Shown here piece after piece: positions 1 to 9,818 of a stretch of DNA of 64,000 bases. The translations under genes were made by a program, and so were the position numbers. Numbering within the stretch: the first letter of the stretch is position 1; each line of letters starts with the position of its first letter. Source of the stretch: Ancylomarina sp. 16SWW S1-10-2 (lineage in GTDB: Bacteria > Bacteroidota > Bacteroidia > Bacteroidales > Marinifilaceae); the NCBI RefSeq assembly GCF_009669305.1, contig NZ_SADB01000001.1, positions 310,001 through 374,000 of the forward strand, read 5' to 3'. The notes beneath the pieces were generated by a model, which saw only the letters and a list, made by a program, of their open reading frames with translations, was not told the DNA's origin and did not search any database.

Positions 1-91
1 AAAAGAAATTAATAATCAGAAGGTCAGGTTGAAATACAAGGATGTTATAAATAACACAAAAGTTACATTTAAAACTTAAATTCAGGTTACT

Positions 92-125
92 AAAAAAACC
101 ACCTTAACTGTCATTAAGGTGGTTT
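92..125 (-). terminator. Terminator of gap
   Basis: A 12-bp perfect inverted repeat (96-107 with 114-125, 6-base loop) lies just past the gap stop codon. On the minus strand it is followed by a run of seven T. This is a classic intrinsic terminator. Confidence 0.85.
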
Positions 126-149
126 CCCAATATGGTAAAATCAAATTGA

Positions 150-1580
150 TTAATAATTCTGTGCTAATCGTACTTTGGCAATATGTTTAGCAAGACGCAT
201 AACTTGTCGTGAATAACCATATTCATTATCATACCAAACATATAATACAATATTATGACCATCGGCTGAAGCTAAAGTTGCTTTACTATCAACAATAGCA
301 GGACTTGATTTACCAATAATATCGCTAGAGACTAATTCGCTTGAATAAGAATATTCTATTTCATCAACTAAATCACCTCTCAAACAAGCTTCTTCGAGCG
401 TTTTATTAATGGTTTCAACATCTACTTTCGTTTTTAATGTTAACATTAAAATAGCTAATGATGCATTAGGCGTTGGTATACGAACAGCATTGGCAGTCAA
501 TTTCCCCTTTAAACTAGGAATAACTTTAGCTGCAGCTTTACTTGCACCAGTTTCTGTTAATACCATATTAATAGGAGCAGAACGTCCACGTCTTGTTTTA
601 CGGTGAAAATTATCTAATAGATTTTGGTCGTTTGTATAAGAGTGAATGGTTTCTAAATGCCCTTTTTCAATCTCGAAATTATTTTCAATAACATAAAGAG
701 GAGGAACAATAGCATTAGTAGTACACGAAGCAGCAGAGAATATCTTATGCGTATCTACGTCAAACTCATTTTGATTCACACCAAAAACGATATTTGGTAT
801 ATTACCTTTCCCAGGAGCTGTAAGTAAAACTTTATCGATACCATTGGCTTCGAGGTGCTGAGATAAACCTGCTTCATCTCTCCAAACACCCGTATTATCA
901 ATAAGTAATGCATTATCGATACCGTATTTCGTATAATCAATATCAGAAGGTGAATTCGATGCAATCATATGAACTTCTTGTCCATTTATAGAAATGCTCT
1001 TTTTATCTAGATTTGCAATAATTACGCTGTCAAAAACACCATGAACAGAATCTGTTTCTAATAAGGAAATCCGTTTCAGAATTTCTAAATCAGAATTTCC
1101 TCTAGTAACAATAGCCTTTAACTTTAATTGCTCACCTCTACCAGATTGTCTAATAAGTTCGCGAGCAACAATTCGTCCAATACGCCCAAAGCCATATAAA
1201 ACAACATCTTTCGAATCGAAGGAGTTGTGATCTTCACCCATAAATGATGCTAGCTGTTCTTGCAAAAACTCAGTAATACTTGTGTAATTATTACGATTAT
1301 CGCACCATTCTTTAGTCAGTTTTCCAATATCAATTCTTGACCTTACAATATTAAGTTTCAAGATTGCTTTGGCAACTTCAAGAGTATTCTCAATATCAAC
1401 AGTCGTTCCAATGATATTTTTACCATAATCATGAAAAGATAAGATTTTTGTAGGGCTCTGGTTAACAAGCTTCTTTCTAAATAAAAGCAAGTCAACAGAA
1501 TTATTAAACCATAAGTGCCCTGCTGTTGAGGCTAATTCATAAGCCAATTTTTCATCCTTAATCCAGTGCTGTAAATTCAT
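150..1580 (-). CDS. gap: Glyceraldehyde-3-phosphate dehydrogenase, long form
   Basis: This enzyme oxidises glyceraldehyde-3-phosphate to 1,3-bisphosphoglycerate with NAD(P) in cytoplasmic glycolysis or gluconeogenesis. The NAD-binding motif GFGRIGR sits near residue 130 and the catalytic cysteine motif SCTTNA near residue 285. At 476 residues it is longer than the usual 330-340, with about 120 extra N-terminal residues, as in the long GAPDH forms found in Bacteroidota. The reading frame is open to 1607, but a promoter at 1607-1637 places the transcript start near 1600, so I take the ATG at 1580, which gives an N-terminus MNLQHW. It appears to be monocistronic, with its own promoter and terminator. 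Confidence 0.93.
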   Translation of the reverse strand: MNLQHWIKDEKLAYELASTAGHLWFNNSVDLLLFRKKLVNQSPTKILSFHDYGKNIIGTTVDIENTLEVAKAILKLNIVRSRIDIGKLTKEWCDNRNNYTSITEFLQEQLASFMGEDHNSFDSKDVVLYGFGRIGRIVARELIRQSGRGEQLKLKAIVTRGNSDLEILKRISLLETDSVHGVFDSVIIANLDKKSISINGQEVHMIASNSPSDIDYTKYGIDNALLIDNTGVWRDEAGLSQHLEANGIDKVLLTAPGKGNIPNIVFGVNQNEFDVDTHKIFSAASCTTNAIVPPLYVIENNFEIEKGHLETIHSYTNDQNLLDNFHRKTRRGRSAPINMVLTETGASKAAAKVIPSLKGKLTANAVRIPTPNASLAILMLTLKTKVDVETINKTLEEACLRGDLVDEIEYSYSSELVSSDIIGKSSPAIVDSKATLASADGHNIVLYVWYDNEYGYSRQVMRLAKHIAKVRLAQNY

Positions 1581-1606
1581 TTGATATTTTTTTTTAAAAA
1601 TATACA

Positions 1607-1637
1607 CAAACTTATAACATAAATATCTTTCTGCAAA
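1607..1637 (-). promoter_or_regulatory. Promoter of gap (Bacteroidota type)
   Basis: On the minus strand, TTTG (1634-1637) and TAAGTTTG (1607-1614) are separated by exactly 19 bases, matching the sigma-ABfr consensus TTTG-N19-TAnnTTTG. The predicted start is near 1600, which decides the gap start codon. Confidence 0.7.
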
Positions 1638-2250
1638 CGATTGCGAATTAAATTCAATTAGTAAATGAAAATTTATATTTCACTTTAAGGAATCTTAAAC
1701 TTATCGAAGTAGATACCTAGATAACGCCCCTCACAAATAAAACTCTAAACGGCTGCAAGAGCTAAGAAAACGACTTTTTATTCAATGCTCGATCTCGATA
1801 AGCACATAAGAAGATTCTAATATTACAGATCTTATTTTAGATTTATTGGGCAAGTAAGACGAATTAATAAAAGAAGTCCACAAGTTTAGAATCTAAGATT
1901 ATATTATTATTTCATTAAGGATGATCTTATAGTTGATATTTACATGGACAGTGAGTTCAGCTGAAATTAGTCAAGTATTTATATCTTAAAAAATGGGAAA
2001 AGAAGGATGAAAATTTAGCAGTAATTTAAATTGAAAACTGTTACGTTATCCACTCAATAGCCAACATAAGACAGCTTCCTCTTAAATTGGATATATCCAA
2101 AAAACATTTATTGCATGATGAATATTAACCTGCCCTTTCAAAACGCACAGAAGTGAGGCCATAGCAAATATCGAAGCCTTACCTTCGGACTAATTAACAT
2201 GGATTTTATACACGCAAAATTTATTTTTTGAATCAGCTAAAGCTTTTTCT
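1638..2250. other. Intergenic, no recognisable gene
   Basis: About 610 bases between gap and the giant secreted protein gene. Both strands are interrupted by frequent stops. Short open stretches around 1800-1990 (plus) and 2060-2180 (minus) look faintly protein-like, but I cannot assign them to a family. It could be decayed coding sequence. Confidence 0.4.
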
Positions 2251-5200
2251 CTATTTAAACTTTCCTCCTAAAACACAAGTCTTTTTGTACACTTTAGTGT
2301 CACCATCAGGATTAAATAACTCAAAATAAACAATGTATATTCCAAATGGAGCACGTTCTTTATTAGCTAATAAACCATCCCAAAACAATTCATCTTTGGT
2401 TGATAAAGTTAGATTACTGGCTATTCGTTTTATTTCTATCCCTCTACTATTGTAAACTTGAATATTCGCGACATAACCGCTTTTCGCCAAATTAAAATTA
2501 ATAACCAATCTATCATCAATGCCATCATTATCTGGCGAAAATATTTTTGATTTAAAACCAATCTCATTCACCTCTATTTGATCAATATCATAAGAAGAAT
2601 TTTGCATTCCAGGCGTCCCAAAATATGAAGTTTGAGATGCAGAAATCCAGTTTGATCTAGAATTCGTTTCTTTTTCAGGATTAATACGTTCTAATGAAAC
2701 ACCCTCGTCAGAAACTAATTGACTAAAATGCATTGATTCATCGTAAGCAAAATCATCTATTTGTTCATCATTACTATTAAGAAGGACAACTCGCCCCTCA
2801 TCATCACTATAAGATGGCATGTTTTCTATTTCTAAAAATGCCATTTCATCTCTGTCGCTATAATTCATTTTAACATTAGCTGTATCAGTTGTAATTAGCA
2901 AATAGGCTCCAGCTTCTAGCAAATACGACTTGTCACTTATCTGATAAGATTGATCTATTTGAAAATTATCATCTCGATTTGCAATAAACAGATCTTTAAC
3001 ATCAATTATTCGATCTGATATATTTAAGAGTTCTACGTAATCGGCACCGTTTGGGTAAGGATTAAAAAGCACTTCATTAATAACTAAATCTCCTTCCCTA
3101 GGTAAATCTGCCAATAGAAATTTAAATTCACGATCTACAAATAAGTTTCCCGCTAAATCACTTAATTGATCTGATAAAGTAAACAAATAGTGCGTATTGC
3201 TTTCAAAATCCGAAGAGAAAGTTAAACGCAAAGCAAATCGATCATCATCAATCTCGACTATAGAATTCGGATAACCAATACCATTATCGATGCTATAATT
3301 TTCTAACAAAAAGACTTGCGATGATTTTAAAGTTTCACTAAAATAAAGAAGAATAGAATTTGGCTGATCGATATCAAAACTCAATAAAATAGGAGCCGTT
3401 TCATCCTTATTATCATCGACTACCGAATTAATTTGTCCAGGAGTTCCTCCTTTTGCATCAATAGAAGCTCGCCAATTATCTACTTGCCAAGAATGATTAG
3501 TCGCATCAATACGCTCTAAACTCCAGCCACCATCTTTTTTTTCATCATCTCCATACCAATCGGATGAGTAAGTAATCTCATCTATTAGCATTCCCGATGA
3601 TGATTCAAGAGATATATTTGTTCCGGAGTTCGTTAAGCTAGGAAAACTGCTTACTCCTAAAACATGACCATACGCTTCGTAAAATTCAACTGCTGCATTG
3701 GAACAGAGAATTAAATACGCCTTCGATGGAATCTCGAAATCAGAAAGTATTTTCTCAGCATTACCAACCTTCAGTTTGTAATCTTTTATATTAATAGGAT
3801 AATCACTCGTATTATAAATCTCAATAAATTCATATTCTGGTAATCCTACAACAGGTGATTCATCAGCTAATATTTCATTAATAACGAGATCGTATTCTTT
3901 AGTTTCTTCATAATAATCAAATTGAATAGTATCTGTTTTTGAAATGGCTCCGTCCAAATCTTCAATGGAATTAAGTTTCAATTTATAATTTCCTGTTACA
4001 AGCGAATTTTCAAATAAAAGAATGAGTTGATTATTTATGTTAGTAGACTTAATCTCTTTTATTTGCAACGGTTCACCACCCAAACTAAGTTCAAAATTGT
4101 CCAGTTTAGATGATTCCAAAATATTTAAATTTTCTGAGAAATTTAGAACTAATGAATCTGATGAAAATTCATAATTCCTTAAATAGGGTGACGTATTGTA
4201 TGTCTCTATTTTAAGATTATCAAACCATAATTCTCCAGCTCGTGATGCAGTTCCAAAATTAAACGCTAATCCCGAATACCAATTTTCAATATCAGTATTC
4301 GCTTCTGAGCTTGCAGTTCCAGCATCGAGCCAATGGCTATTATTTCCCAATCTATTATAAGACAATATCCATTCTCCTTGCGAATTATACTCAACTTTAA
4401 CAGCTACTGTTTCTTCCTTATTCCAATCAAAATCAGACTTTATTAATCGTTCTGTATTCTCATCTTTACTTGCCCATAAACTTAAACAATCATCTGATCC
4501 AGATAAATTTATCCCCACAGAATAAAAGTTCTCTGCTAGTTCAGGATTATTAGCATCCATTAATAAGTGGAAAACAAAATTGTTTGATGAAGTTGGATCC
4601 CAATCTGAATTATGGAGAATAAACTCCCAAAAAATTGACTCAGAACCTACTTGAATATTATTTAAAGGACAAATAATATAGCTATTCCCTGTAGCATTTG
4701 TCAAATTGTGCTTTAAACTAAAGGAACCATTAATAGGTTTATAGGAAGATGCAGTCCATGCATCGGTATGCTCCCATAAACTTAAATCGTTAGATTCGAA
4801 ATCATCAGAAAATATGATGTTTTTTTCTTGAACAAATAGCTCTTTAGTAAAAAACTCCAAATCGCTACTGGCTGTTAATTTTAAAATCTGTTCACCAGAA
4901 AAACTCAAATCATCAATTTCCAACACACCATCTGCTAAATTACCTACAACACCAAATCTTGATAAGACACCACTTTCAGAACTTAGACTAATACTAGATG
5001 AATGATCAATATCGATGTTCTGGAATTCATCAACAGCTGCAATCCTAAGCTTAAAATTTTCCGAATCCTCAATTTCCTTTGGATAAGATATAAAACTTAG
5101 TCGATCAGCAATGACATCAATTTCATGTATAGGAGACTGTATGCTTTCCAATAATTGATCTATCAATGATGAACCTGTGGAAGATGTTTTCCATTCATGA

Positions 5201-8200
5201 TCCTTCCTTATTTCCACTTGAAATTTAGCATGATCAGGTATCAAACTCTTTTTAAAATAAATTCCTAATTCAAATTCCTTTTGTTCTCCATTCTCTATCT
5301 CTATATCTGCAGACGAGAATGAAATATATTCATTTTCTATTTTAGTCGTATTTGCAACAATCTCACCATTACTTTTTAATATAGCTCCAGCCAAATGTTT
5401 TTTCCAATCCAAACCTGAACCTATGAGTGTATTATAAAACGTCATGGAACTCACTCGTGTGGGTAAATTATCTTTGCTAGCTTCATCTTTAATTACAAAG
5501 TTTAAAACAGCTTCAGCATTTTCAATATCAATAGATAATGGATTTAAAACTTGCTGCAAAAGTGGTGTTTCTGCAGCAATCAAACTCGAATTAGCATCTA
5601 AACTCGATATATTATCAGTCAAGATCGACTCTAAGCCATCAACTTCTATAAGCAAAGTGAAATTCTCTGCCTTATCATATCGTAAATCTGTCCATACATA
5701 TTTCCCATTAATTAGATTGACACTTAAACCCAAGTCAGAAGTCAAATTTCCTGTTCCAGAAGCCAAAGAAACTCGAGCATCTTTTATCGAATTCAGATCT
5801 TGATTCCCAAACTTATCAACCAATTTAAGTTCCATACCAAAATCTGTATTTGGAATTAAGTCTTTAGATGGTTTTTCAGTGAAACTCAATTCAGTTCCTT
5901 CAACATCAACAACAAAGCTATCACCTTCAAAATCACCTGTAAATTCGGGTAATAATTGAGTTCCATCAAGCTCCCATTGAGAATGACTATTCTCTATAGC
6001 TGCTTGAAAAATTTGTCCATCACTACTCTTTTCATCTAGGTATACATATAAGGACAAATCAACGGCTTGACCATCGGGAATATTTGCCAATTCATCATTT
6101 TCGGCGAAGTTAATAAGCAAAGAAGATGCACTTGGTATAAAATCAACATCAGCAATTTCATCATTTATTTTCAAACGAAAACCACCAATATTATCTTCCC
6201 AGTCCATAGTATTTTTAGTACCAGAAATTAGTCGTATCGATTTCAAAACACTTGAAACTTGATCATCACCACTATCTATAATTTGGAATCGAAAAACTTC
6301 CTTAAAATCATCTTCGGAAACAGACAATGATGAAATTTTAAGATTATCGGGCATCCAATTTACAACTTGAGCTGTTGATGAATTGGATGGTAATATGTGA
6401 ATCGCTTCTGACTCATCACTTTCTAACCCATCTCCCGAAATAACTAGATTAATCGACTCAGAATAATTGTAGGACAGATCATCAAAACTTACAATTCCAG
6501 AACTTAAATTTTTAGTCAAGGTTCCAGATAAATCTCCATTCCCTTCGACTAGAGCTAAACTTACTTCTTGATTTGCATTCACATCAAGATTGTTATTTCT
6601 ATCAGATAAATTAACTGAAACCATAAAATTTGATGCAAATTCCACATCTTCTTCAGGAATCGAAGTAAAATTCAACTGAGTTCCAATCACATCAATTTTA
6701 AATTCAGGTCCATTAAAATCGCCAACAAAATTAGGCACAAAACCGCTTCCACTCGTCAACCAACTTGAATGCGAATTTTCTATATTCATTTGTAGAATAT
6801 CACCATCATTTATCTCTGTTTTTAAATAAACAAAAATTGAGAATGCCTTACTATTCCCATCAGGAACTTCCCTCAACAGTTCACTACTAGGAATCGTAAT
6901 ATCTATAGCCGAGTTACTCAACACATAAGTTGATTCAAGAATATCATCACCAACTTTCACAACTAATCCTGCCATCACATTCTCCCAAACCACATTGTTA
7001 TTATCTCCAGGTATTAGTCGAATTGAATTCAGAAAAGTAGATTCAGAATCATCCCCTATATCATTTATTGAAAAACGATAAACTTCAACGGCATCTTCTA
7101 TCGTATTTGAAATTGATGAGATATTTAATGAAGATGGTGTCCAATTGCTGATAGTCAAATCGGTAGATTGTGAACTAATAATTGATATAGGATCCGAAAT
7201 AGCAGGATCCAAGTCTAGTGCTGATGCTTGTATCGATATATTCTCAGCCATATTATAAGTTAGATCTGCAAAAACAGCCTCTCCATTCAAGAGTGTTTTA
7301 GAAAGAACGCCTGATAATATGCCTGTTCCCGTTTGAATACTTAAATCAACAGTCTGGTTGGCATCAATATCAATATCTATATTCCCATTAACATCACTCG
7401 CATTTAAAGACACTGAAAAACTGATATTTTTTATCAGACTAGTACTTGGAATAGAAGTAAAATTTAACTGAGTAGCAATTACCGATATTTGATGTTCAGG
7501 TGAGTTTATAGTGACACTACCTACCGTATCGAAACCTGATCCAGAAGCATAAGTTGTGATATCAGAAGCTGACAATTCCATCGCAACAATATTACCATCT
7601 AAAATTCCCGATGATTTTAAGAAACCTTTTAATTCATATTCCTGAGAACCATTATCTAGTAAACTAAAAACACCCTCGGCAAAATTAAGCGTCACGTCAT
7701 CAGCACCTATACTTATTGAGCTTGATACTATAAAATTAGTCCCATCATAAATCGAAAAACCGCCAAATTGAGTCAATAAGTCAGCCTGATTTGTAATGGC
7801 TATATTCTTAAACTTAATGGACGCAATTTTTGTATCCAAATTATCCGAACTAGCTGATTCTGATAAGGCAAATTTCAATAAAGTTTGTGACGAGCTCTCA
7901 TCATTAATAACAGAGCTAATAGTTTGACTTGGAATTTGACTCACTGGACTTAAAACTTGCGTGAGAGCATCTTTTGATACAGCGTTTAAGATTCCTTTAA
8001 CAGAAATGTCATCGATATAAATTTTATCCGACGAATAAGTCGTTTTCATTCGAGCAACAAGCTGTAAAGTATTTCCATTTAAATTATTGATAGTTGCTGT
8101 AAAATTTCCCCAGTCAACAGCACTCTCAAAAAATGAAACTTCACTTCCTCCATCTAGTATATAATAAAGCTTTACATACTTATTATCTGCATTAGATCCA

Positions 8201-8532
8201 GATCCTGTTTCAGCTGTATAAATGGATATATCTAAATTCGAATAATTGGATATATCAATAATTGGACTCATCCAAACAGCTTCTCCGTCACAATCTATAG
8301 CTTCAAGTCGATCATCGCCAGTATCAACAACTTTCACATAATCTCCCGTTTCAAAATTACACGCATCTGTATTTAAAGTCCAATCTACTGCAGATAGATT
8401 TACAGTTCCACCATCATTCCCTTGCCCAACATCGTCATTAAAATTTTCTGAATAAACAATATCTTGAGCTTGTAAAAAACCTGAACTCAATAAAAAAAGA
8501 AATAATACTTTAAAAAATGAAGCGACTTTCAT
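2251..8532 (-). CDS. Giant secreted multidomain protein with two lamin-tail domains
   Basis: A 2093-residue protein with a signal peptide (residues 1-22, cleavage after LQAQ). An N-terminal jelly-roll-like region (about 24-180) is followed by about four related modules of roughly 220 residues. Each module contains recurring phrases such as QLNFTSIP and a later segment on residual function or density (GDDS, SIRLI). A second jelly-roll-like segment lies near 1230-1430. After it come SbsA/Big_5-like Ig units alternating with two lamin-tail domains (start near 1546, DLVINEILA, and near 1811, DLVINEVLF). The last 95 or so residues form a FlgD-like/CHU_C-type domain (FSPDNDGIDD), typical of proteins exported by the Bacteroidota type IX system. 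It is presumably displayed on the surface or released. The function is unknown; adhesion or extracellular nucleic-acid/matrix binding is possible. It has no catalytic domain that I recognise and stands alone. Confidence 0.85.
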   Translation of the reverse strand: MKVASFFKVLFLFLLSSGFLQAQDIVYSENFNDDVGQGNDGGTVNLSAVDWTLNTDACNFETGDYVKVVDTGDDRLEAIDCDGEAVWMSPIIDISNYSNLDISIYTAETGSGSNADNKYVKLYYILDGGSEVSFFESAVDWGNFTATINNLNGNTLQLVARMKTTYSSDKIYIDDISVKGILNAVSKDALTQVLSPVSQIPSQTISSVINDESSSQTLLKFALSESASSDNLDTKIASIKFKNIAITNQADLLTQFGGFSIYDGTNFIVSSSISIGADDVTLNFAEGVFSLLDNGSQEYELKGFLKSSGILDGNIVAMELSASDITTYASGSGFDTVGSVTINSPEHQISVIATQLNFTSIPSTSLIKNISFSVSLNASDVNGNIDIDIDANQTVDLSIQTGTGILSGVLSKTLLNGEAVFADLTYNMAENISIQASALDLDPAISDPISIISSQSTDLTISNWTPSSLNISSISNTIEDAVEVYRFSINDIGDDSESTFLNSIRLIPGDNNNVVWENVMAGLVVKVGDDILESTYVLSNSAIDITIPSSELLREVPDGNSKAFSIFVYLKTEINDGDILQMNIENSHSSWLTSGSGFVPNFVGDFNGPEFKIDVIGTQLNFTSIPEEDVEFASNFMVSVNLSDRNNNLDVNANQEVSLALVEGNGDLSGTLTKNLSSGIVSFDDLSYNYSESINLVISGDGLESDESEAIHILPSNSSTAQVVNWMPDNLKISSLSVSEDDFKEVFRFQIIDSGDDQVSSVLKSIRLISGTKNTMDWEDNIGGFRLKINDEIADVDFIPSASSLLINFAENDELANIPDGQAVDLSLYVYLDEKSSDGQIFQAAIENSHSQWELDGTQLLPEFTGDFEGDSFVVDVEGTELSFTEKPSKDLIPNTDFGMELKLVDKFGNQDLNSIKDARVSLASGTGNLTSDLGLSVNLINGKYVWTDLRYDKAENFTLLIEVDGLESILTDNISSLDANSSLIAAETPLLQQVLNPLSIDIENAEAVLNFVIKDEASKDNLPTRVSSMTFYNTLIGSGLDWKKHLAGAILKSNGEIVANTTKIENEYISFSSADIEIENGEQKEFELGIYFKKSLIPDHAKFQVEIRKDHEWKTSSTGSSLIDQLLESIQSPIHEIDVIADRLSFISYPKEIEDSENFKLRIAAVDEFQNIDIDHSSSISLSSESGVLSRFGVVGNLADGVLEIDDLSFSGEQILKLTASSDLEFFTKELFVQEKNIIFSDDFESNDLSLWEHTDAWTASSYKPINGSFSLKHNLTNATGNSYIICPLNNIQVGSESIFWEFILHNSDWDPTSSNNFVFHLLMDANNPELAENFYSVGINLSGSDDCLSLWASKDENTERLIKSDFDWNKEETVAVKVEYNSQGEWILSYNRLGNNSHWLDAGTASSEANTDIENWYSGLAFNFGTASRAGELWFDNLKIETYNTSPYLRNYEFSSDSLVLNFSENLNILESSKLDNFELSLGGEPLQIKEIKSTNINNQLILLFENSLVTGNYKLKLNSIEDLDGAISKTDTIQFDYYEETKEYDLVINEILADESPVVGLPEYEFIEIYNTSDYPINIKDYKLKVGNAEKILSDFEIPSKAYLILCSNAAVEFYEAYGHVLGVSSFPSLTNSGTNISLESSSGMLIDEITYSSDWYGDDEKKDGGWSLERIDATNHSWQVDNWRASIDAKGGTPGQINSVVDDNKDETAPILLSFDIDQPNSILLYFSETLKSSQVFLLENYSIDNGIGYPNSIVEIDDDRFALRLTFSSDFESNTHYLFTLSDQLSDLAGNLFVDREFKFLLADLPREGDLVINEVLFNPYPNGADYVELLNISDRIIDVKDLFIANRDDNFQIDQSYQISDKSYLLEAGAYLLITTDTANVKMNYSDRDEMAFLEIENMPSYSDDEGRVVLLNSNDEQIDDFAYDESMHFSQLVSDEGVSLERINPEKETNSRSNWISASQTSYFGTPGMQNSSYDIDQIEVNEIGFKSKIFSPDNDGIDDRLVINFNLAKSGYVANIQVYNSRGIEIKRIASNLTLSTKDELFWDGLLANKERAPFGIYIVYFELFNPDGDTKVYKKTCVLGGKFK

Positions 8533-8744
8533 ATCTAAAAACTTTATCTTCGTTTATTAAATTGATTATAGTATGGTGTATTGGGATTTTATGTGCCAAC
8601 ACACCTTCTTATTTTCGGATAAGGAGCGAATTAGTATAATCAATTCATTTTATTAAAAAATTGCAATCTTAGATCTTAACCACACAATAACTATATCTAA
8701 GTAAGTAATTTACAACTATTAATCAAATAAATAGAATTTTTATT

Positions 8745-9737
8745 ATGAGAATTGCGGTAGTAGGCGCCACAGGTTTAGTGGGACAAAAGATGCTTGAGGT
8801 ATTAACCGAAAGAAATTTTCCTGTAGATGAATTGTATCCCGTTGCAAGTGAAAAATCAATAGGGAAAAAAATCTTATTTAGAGGTAAAGAATATAAAGTA
8901 ATTGGCATAAAAGAGGCAATTGAATTAAAACCTCAAATTGCAATCTTCTCGGCAGGAGGAGAAACTTCTTTAAAATGGGCTCCTGAATTTGAAAAAGCAG
9001 GAACTTTCGTCGTAGATAACTCTTCGGCATGGAGAATGAACCCTGAAAAAAAACTTATTGTACCCGAAATTAATGCTTCAGAAATTACTTTTAACGATAA
9101 GATTATCGCTAACCCTAACTGTTCAACCATTCAAATGGTCGTTGCATTAGCTCCTCTACATAAAAAATATAAGATTAAACGTTTAATCGTCTCAACTTAC
9201 CAATCGATTAGTGGAACTGGCGTTAAAGCTGTTAAACAGCTTGAAAATGAAAGAGCTGGTATTGATGGAGAAATGGCTTATCCATATCCTATCGATAAAA
9301 ACTGTTTGCCTCATTGTGATGTGTTCGAAGACAACGCATATACTAAAGAGGAAATGAAATTGATCAACGAAACACGAAAAATTCTTTGTGACGATTCTAT
9401 CAGAATTACCGCTACTGCTGTACGTGTTCCTGTTGTGGGTGGTCACTCCGAATCGCTTAATATTGAATTCGAAAAGGATTTTGATTTGGACGAATTAAGA
9501 GATATAATTGCTAACTCAGAAGGAATTGTTCTTCAAGATGATCCAAAAAATAACATCTATCCGATGTGTCGTTTTGCTCATGAAAAAGACGATGTATTTG
9601 TAGGTAGAATTCGCCGTGACTTCTCAAATCCTAATAGTGTGAATATGTGGGTTGTTTCTGATAATCTTCGTAAAGGAGCTGCTACTAATGCAGTACAGAT
9701 TGCCGAATATTTAGTGAAAAATGGAATCGTTAAGTAA
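8745..9737 (+). CDS. asd: Aspartate-semialdehyde dehydrogenase
   Basis: It reduces aspartyl-4-phosphate to aspartate semialdehyde with NADPH, the branch-point step to lysine/diaminopimelate, threonine and methionine. The N-terminal Rossmann motif VGATGLVGQ covers residues 6-14. The catalytic cysteine lies in NPNCSTIQM near residue 128, and the histidine region GGHSES near residue 230. Length (330) is normal. The ATG at 8745 starts directly with the first beta strand (MRIAVVG). It is a single gene with a terminator at 9762-9802 shared with the convergent hflX. Confidence 0.95.
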   Translation: MRIAVVGATGLVGQKMLEVLTERNFPVDELYPVASEKSIGKKILFRGKEYKVIGIKEAIELKPQIAIFSAGGETSLKWAPEFEKAGTFVVDNSSAWRMNPEKKLIVPEINASEITFNDKIIANPNCSTIQMVVALAPLHKKYKIKRLIVSTYQSISGTGVKAVKQLENERAGIDGEMAYPYPIDKNCLPHCDVFEDNAYTKEEMKLINETRKILCDDSIRITATAVRVPVVGGHSESLNIEFEKDFDLDELRDIIANSEGIVLQDDPKNNIYPMCRFAHEKDDVFVGRIRRDFSNPNSVNMWVVSDNLRKGAATNAVQIAEYLVKNGIVK

Positions 9738-9761
9738 CAGATTCCTATACTAATATACAAG

Positions 9762-9802
9762 AAGCGAGACTCCAAATTAAATTTTGAAGCCTCGCTTTTT
9801 TT
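9762..9802. terminator. Bidirectional terminator between asd and hflX
   Basis: The inverted repeat AAGCGAG/CTCGCTT (9762-9768 and 9791-9797) is followed on the plus strand by T residues. It lies between two convergent genes. Confidence 0.75.
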
Positions 9803-9818
9803 ATCTATTATATTTAAT

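Noticed and set aside
1..91. Possible 3' end of another gene at the left edge.
   Set aside because: Frequent stops and no recognisable protein in the 91 bases before the gap terminator.
5444..5803. A 119-codon frame antisense to the giant secreted protein gene.
   Set aside because: It is a shadow of a strongly supported coding frame and resembles no known protein.
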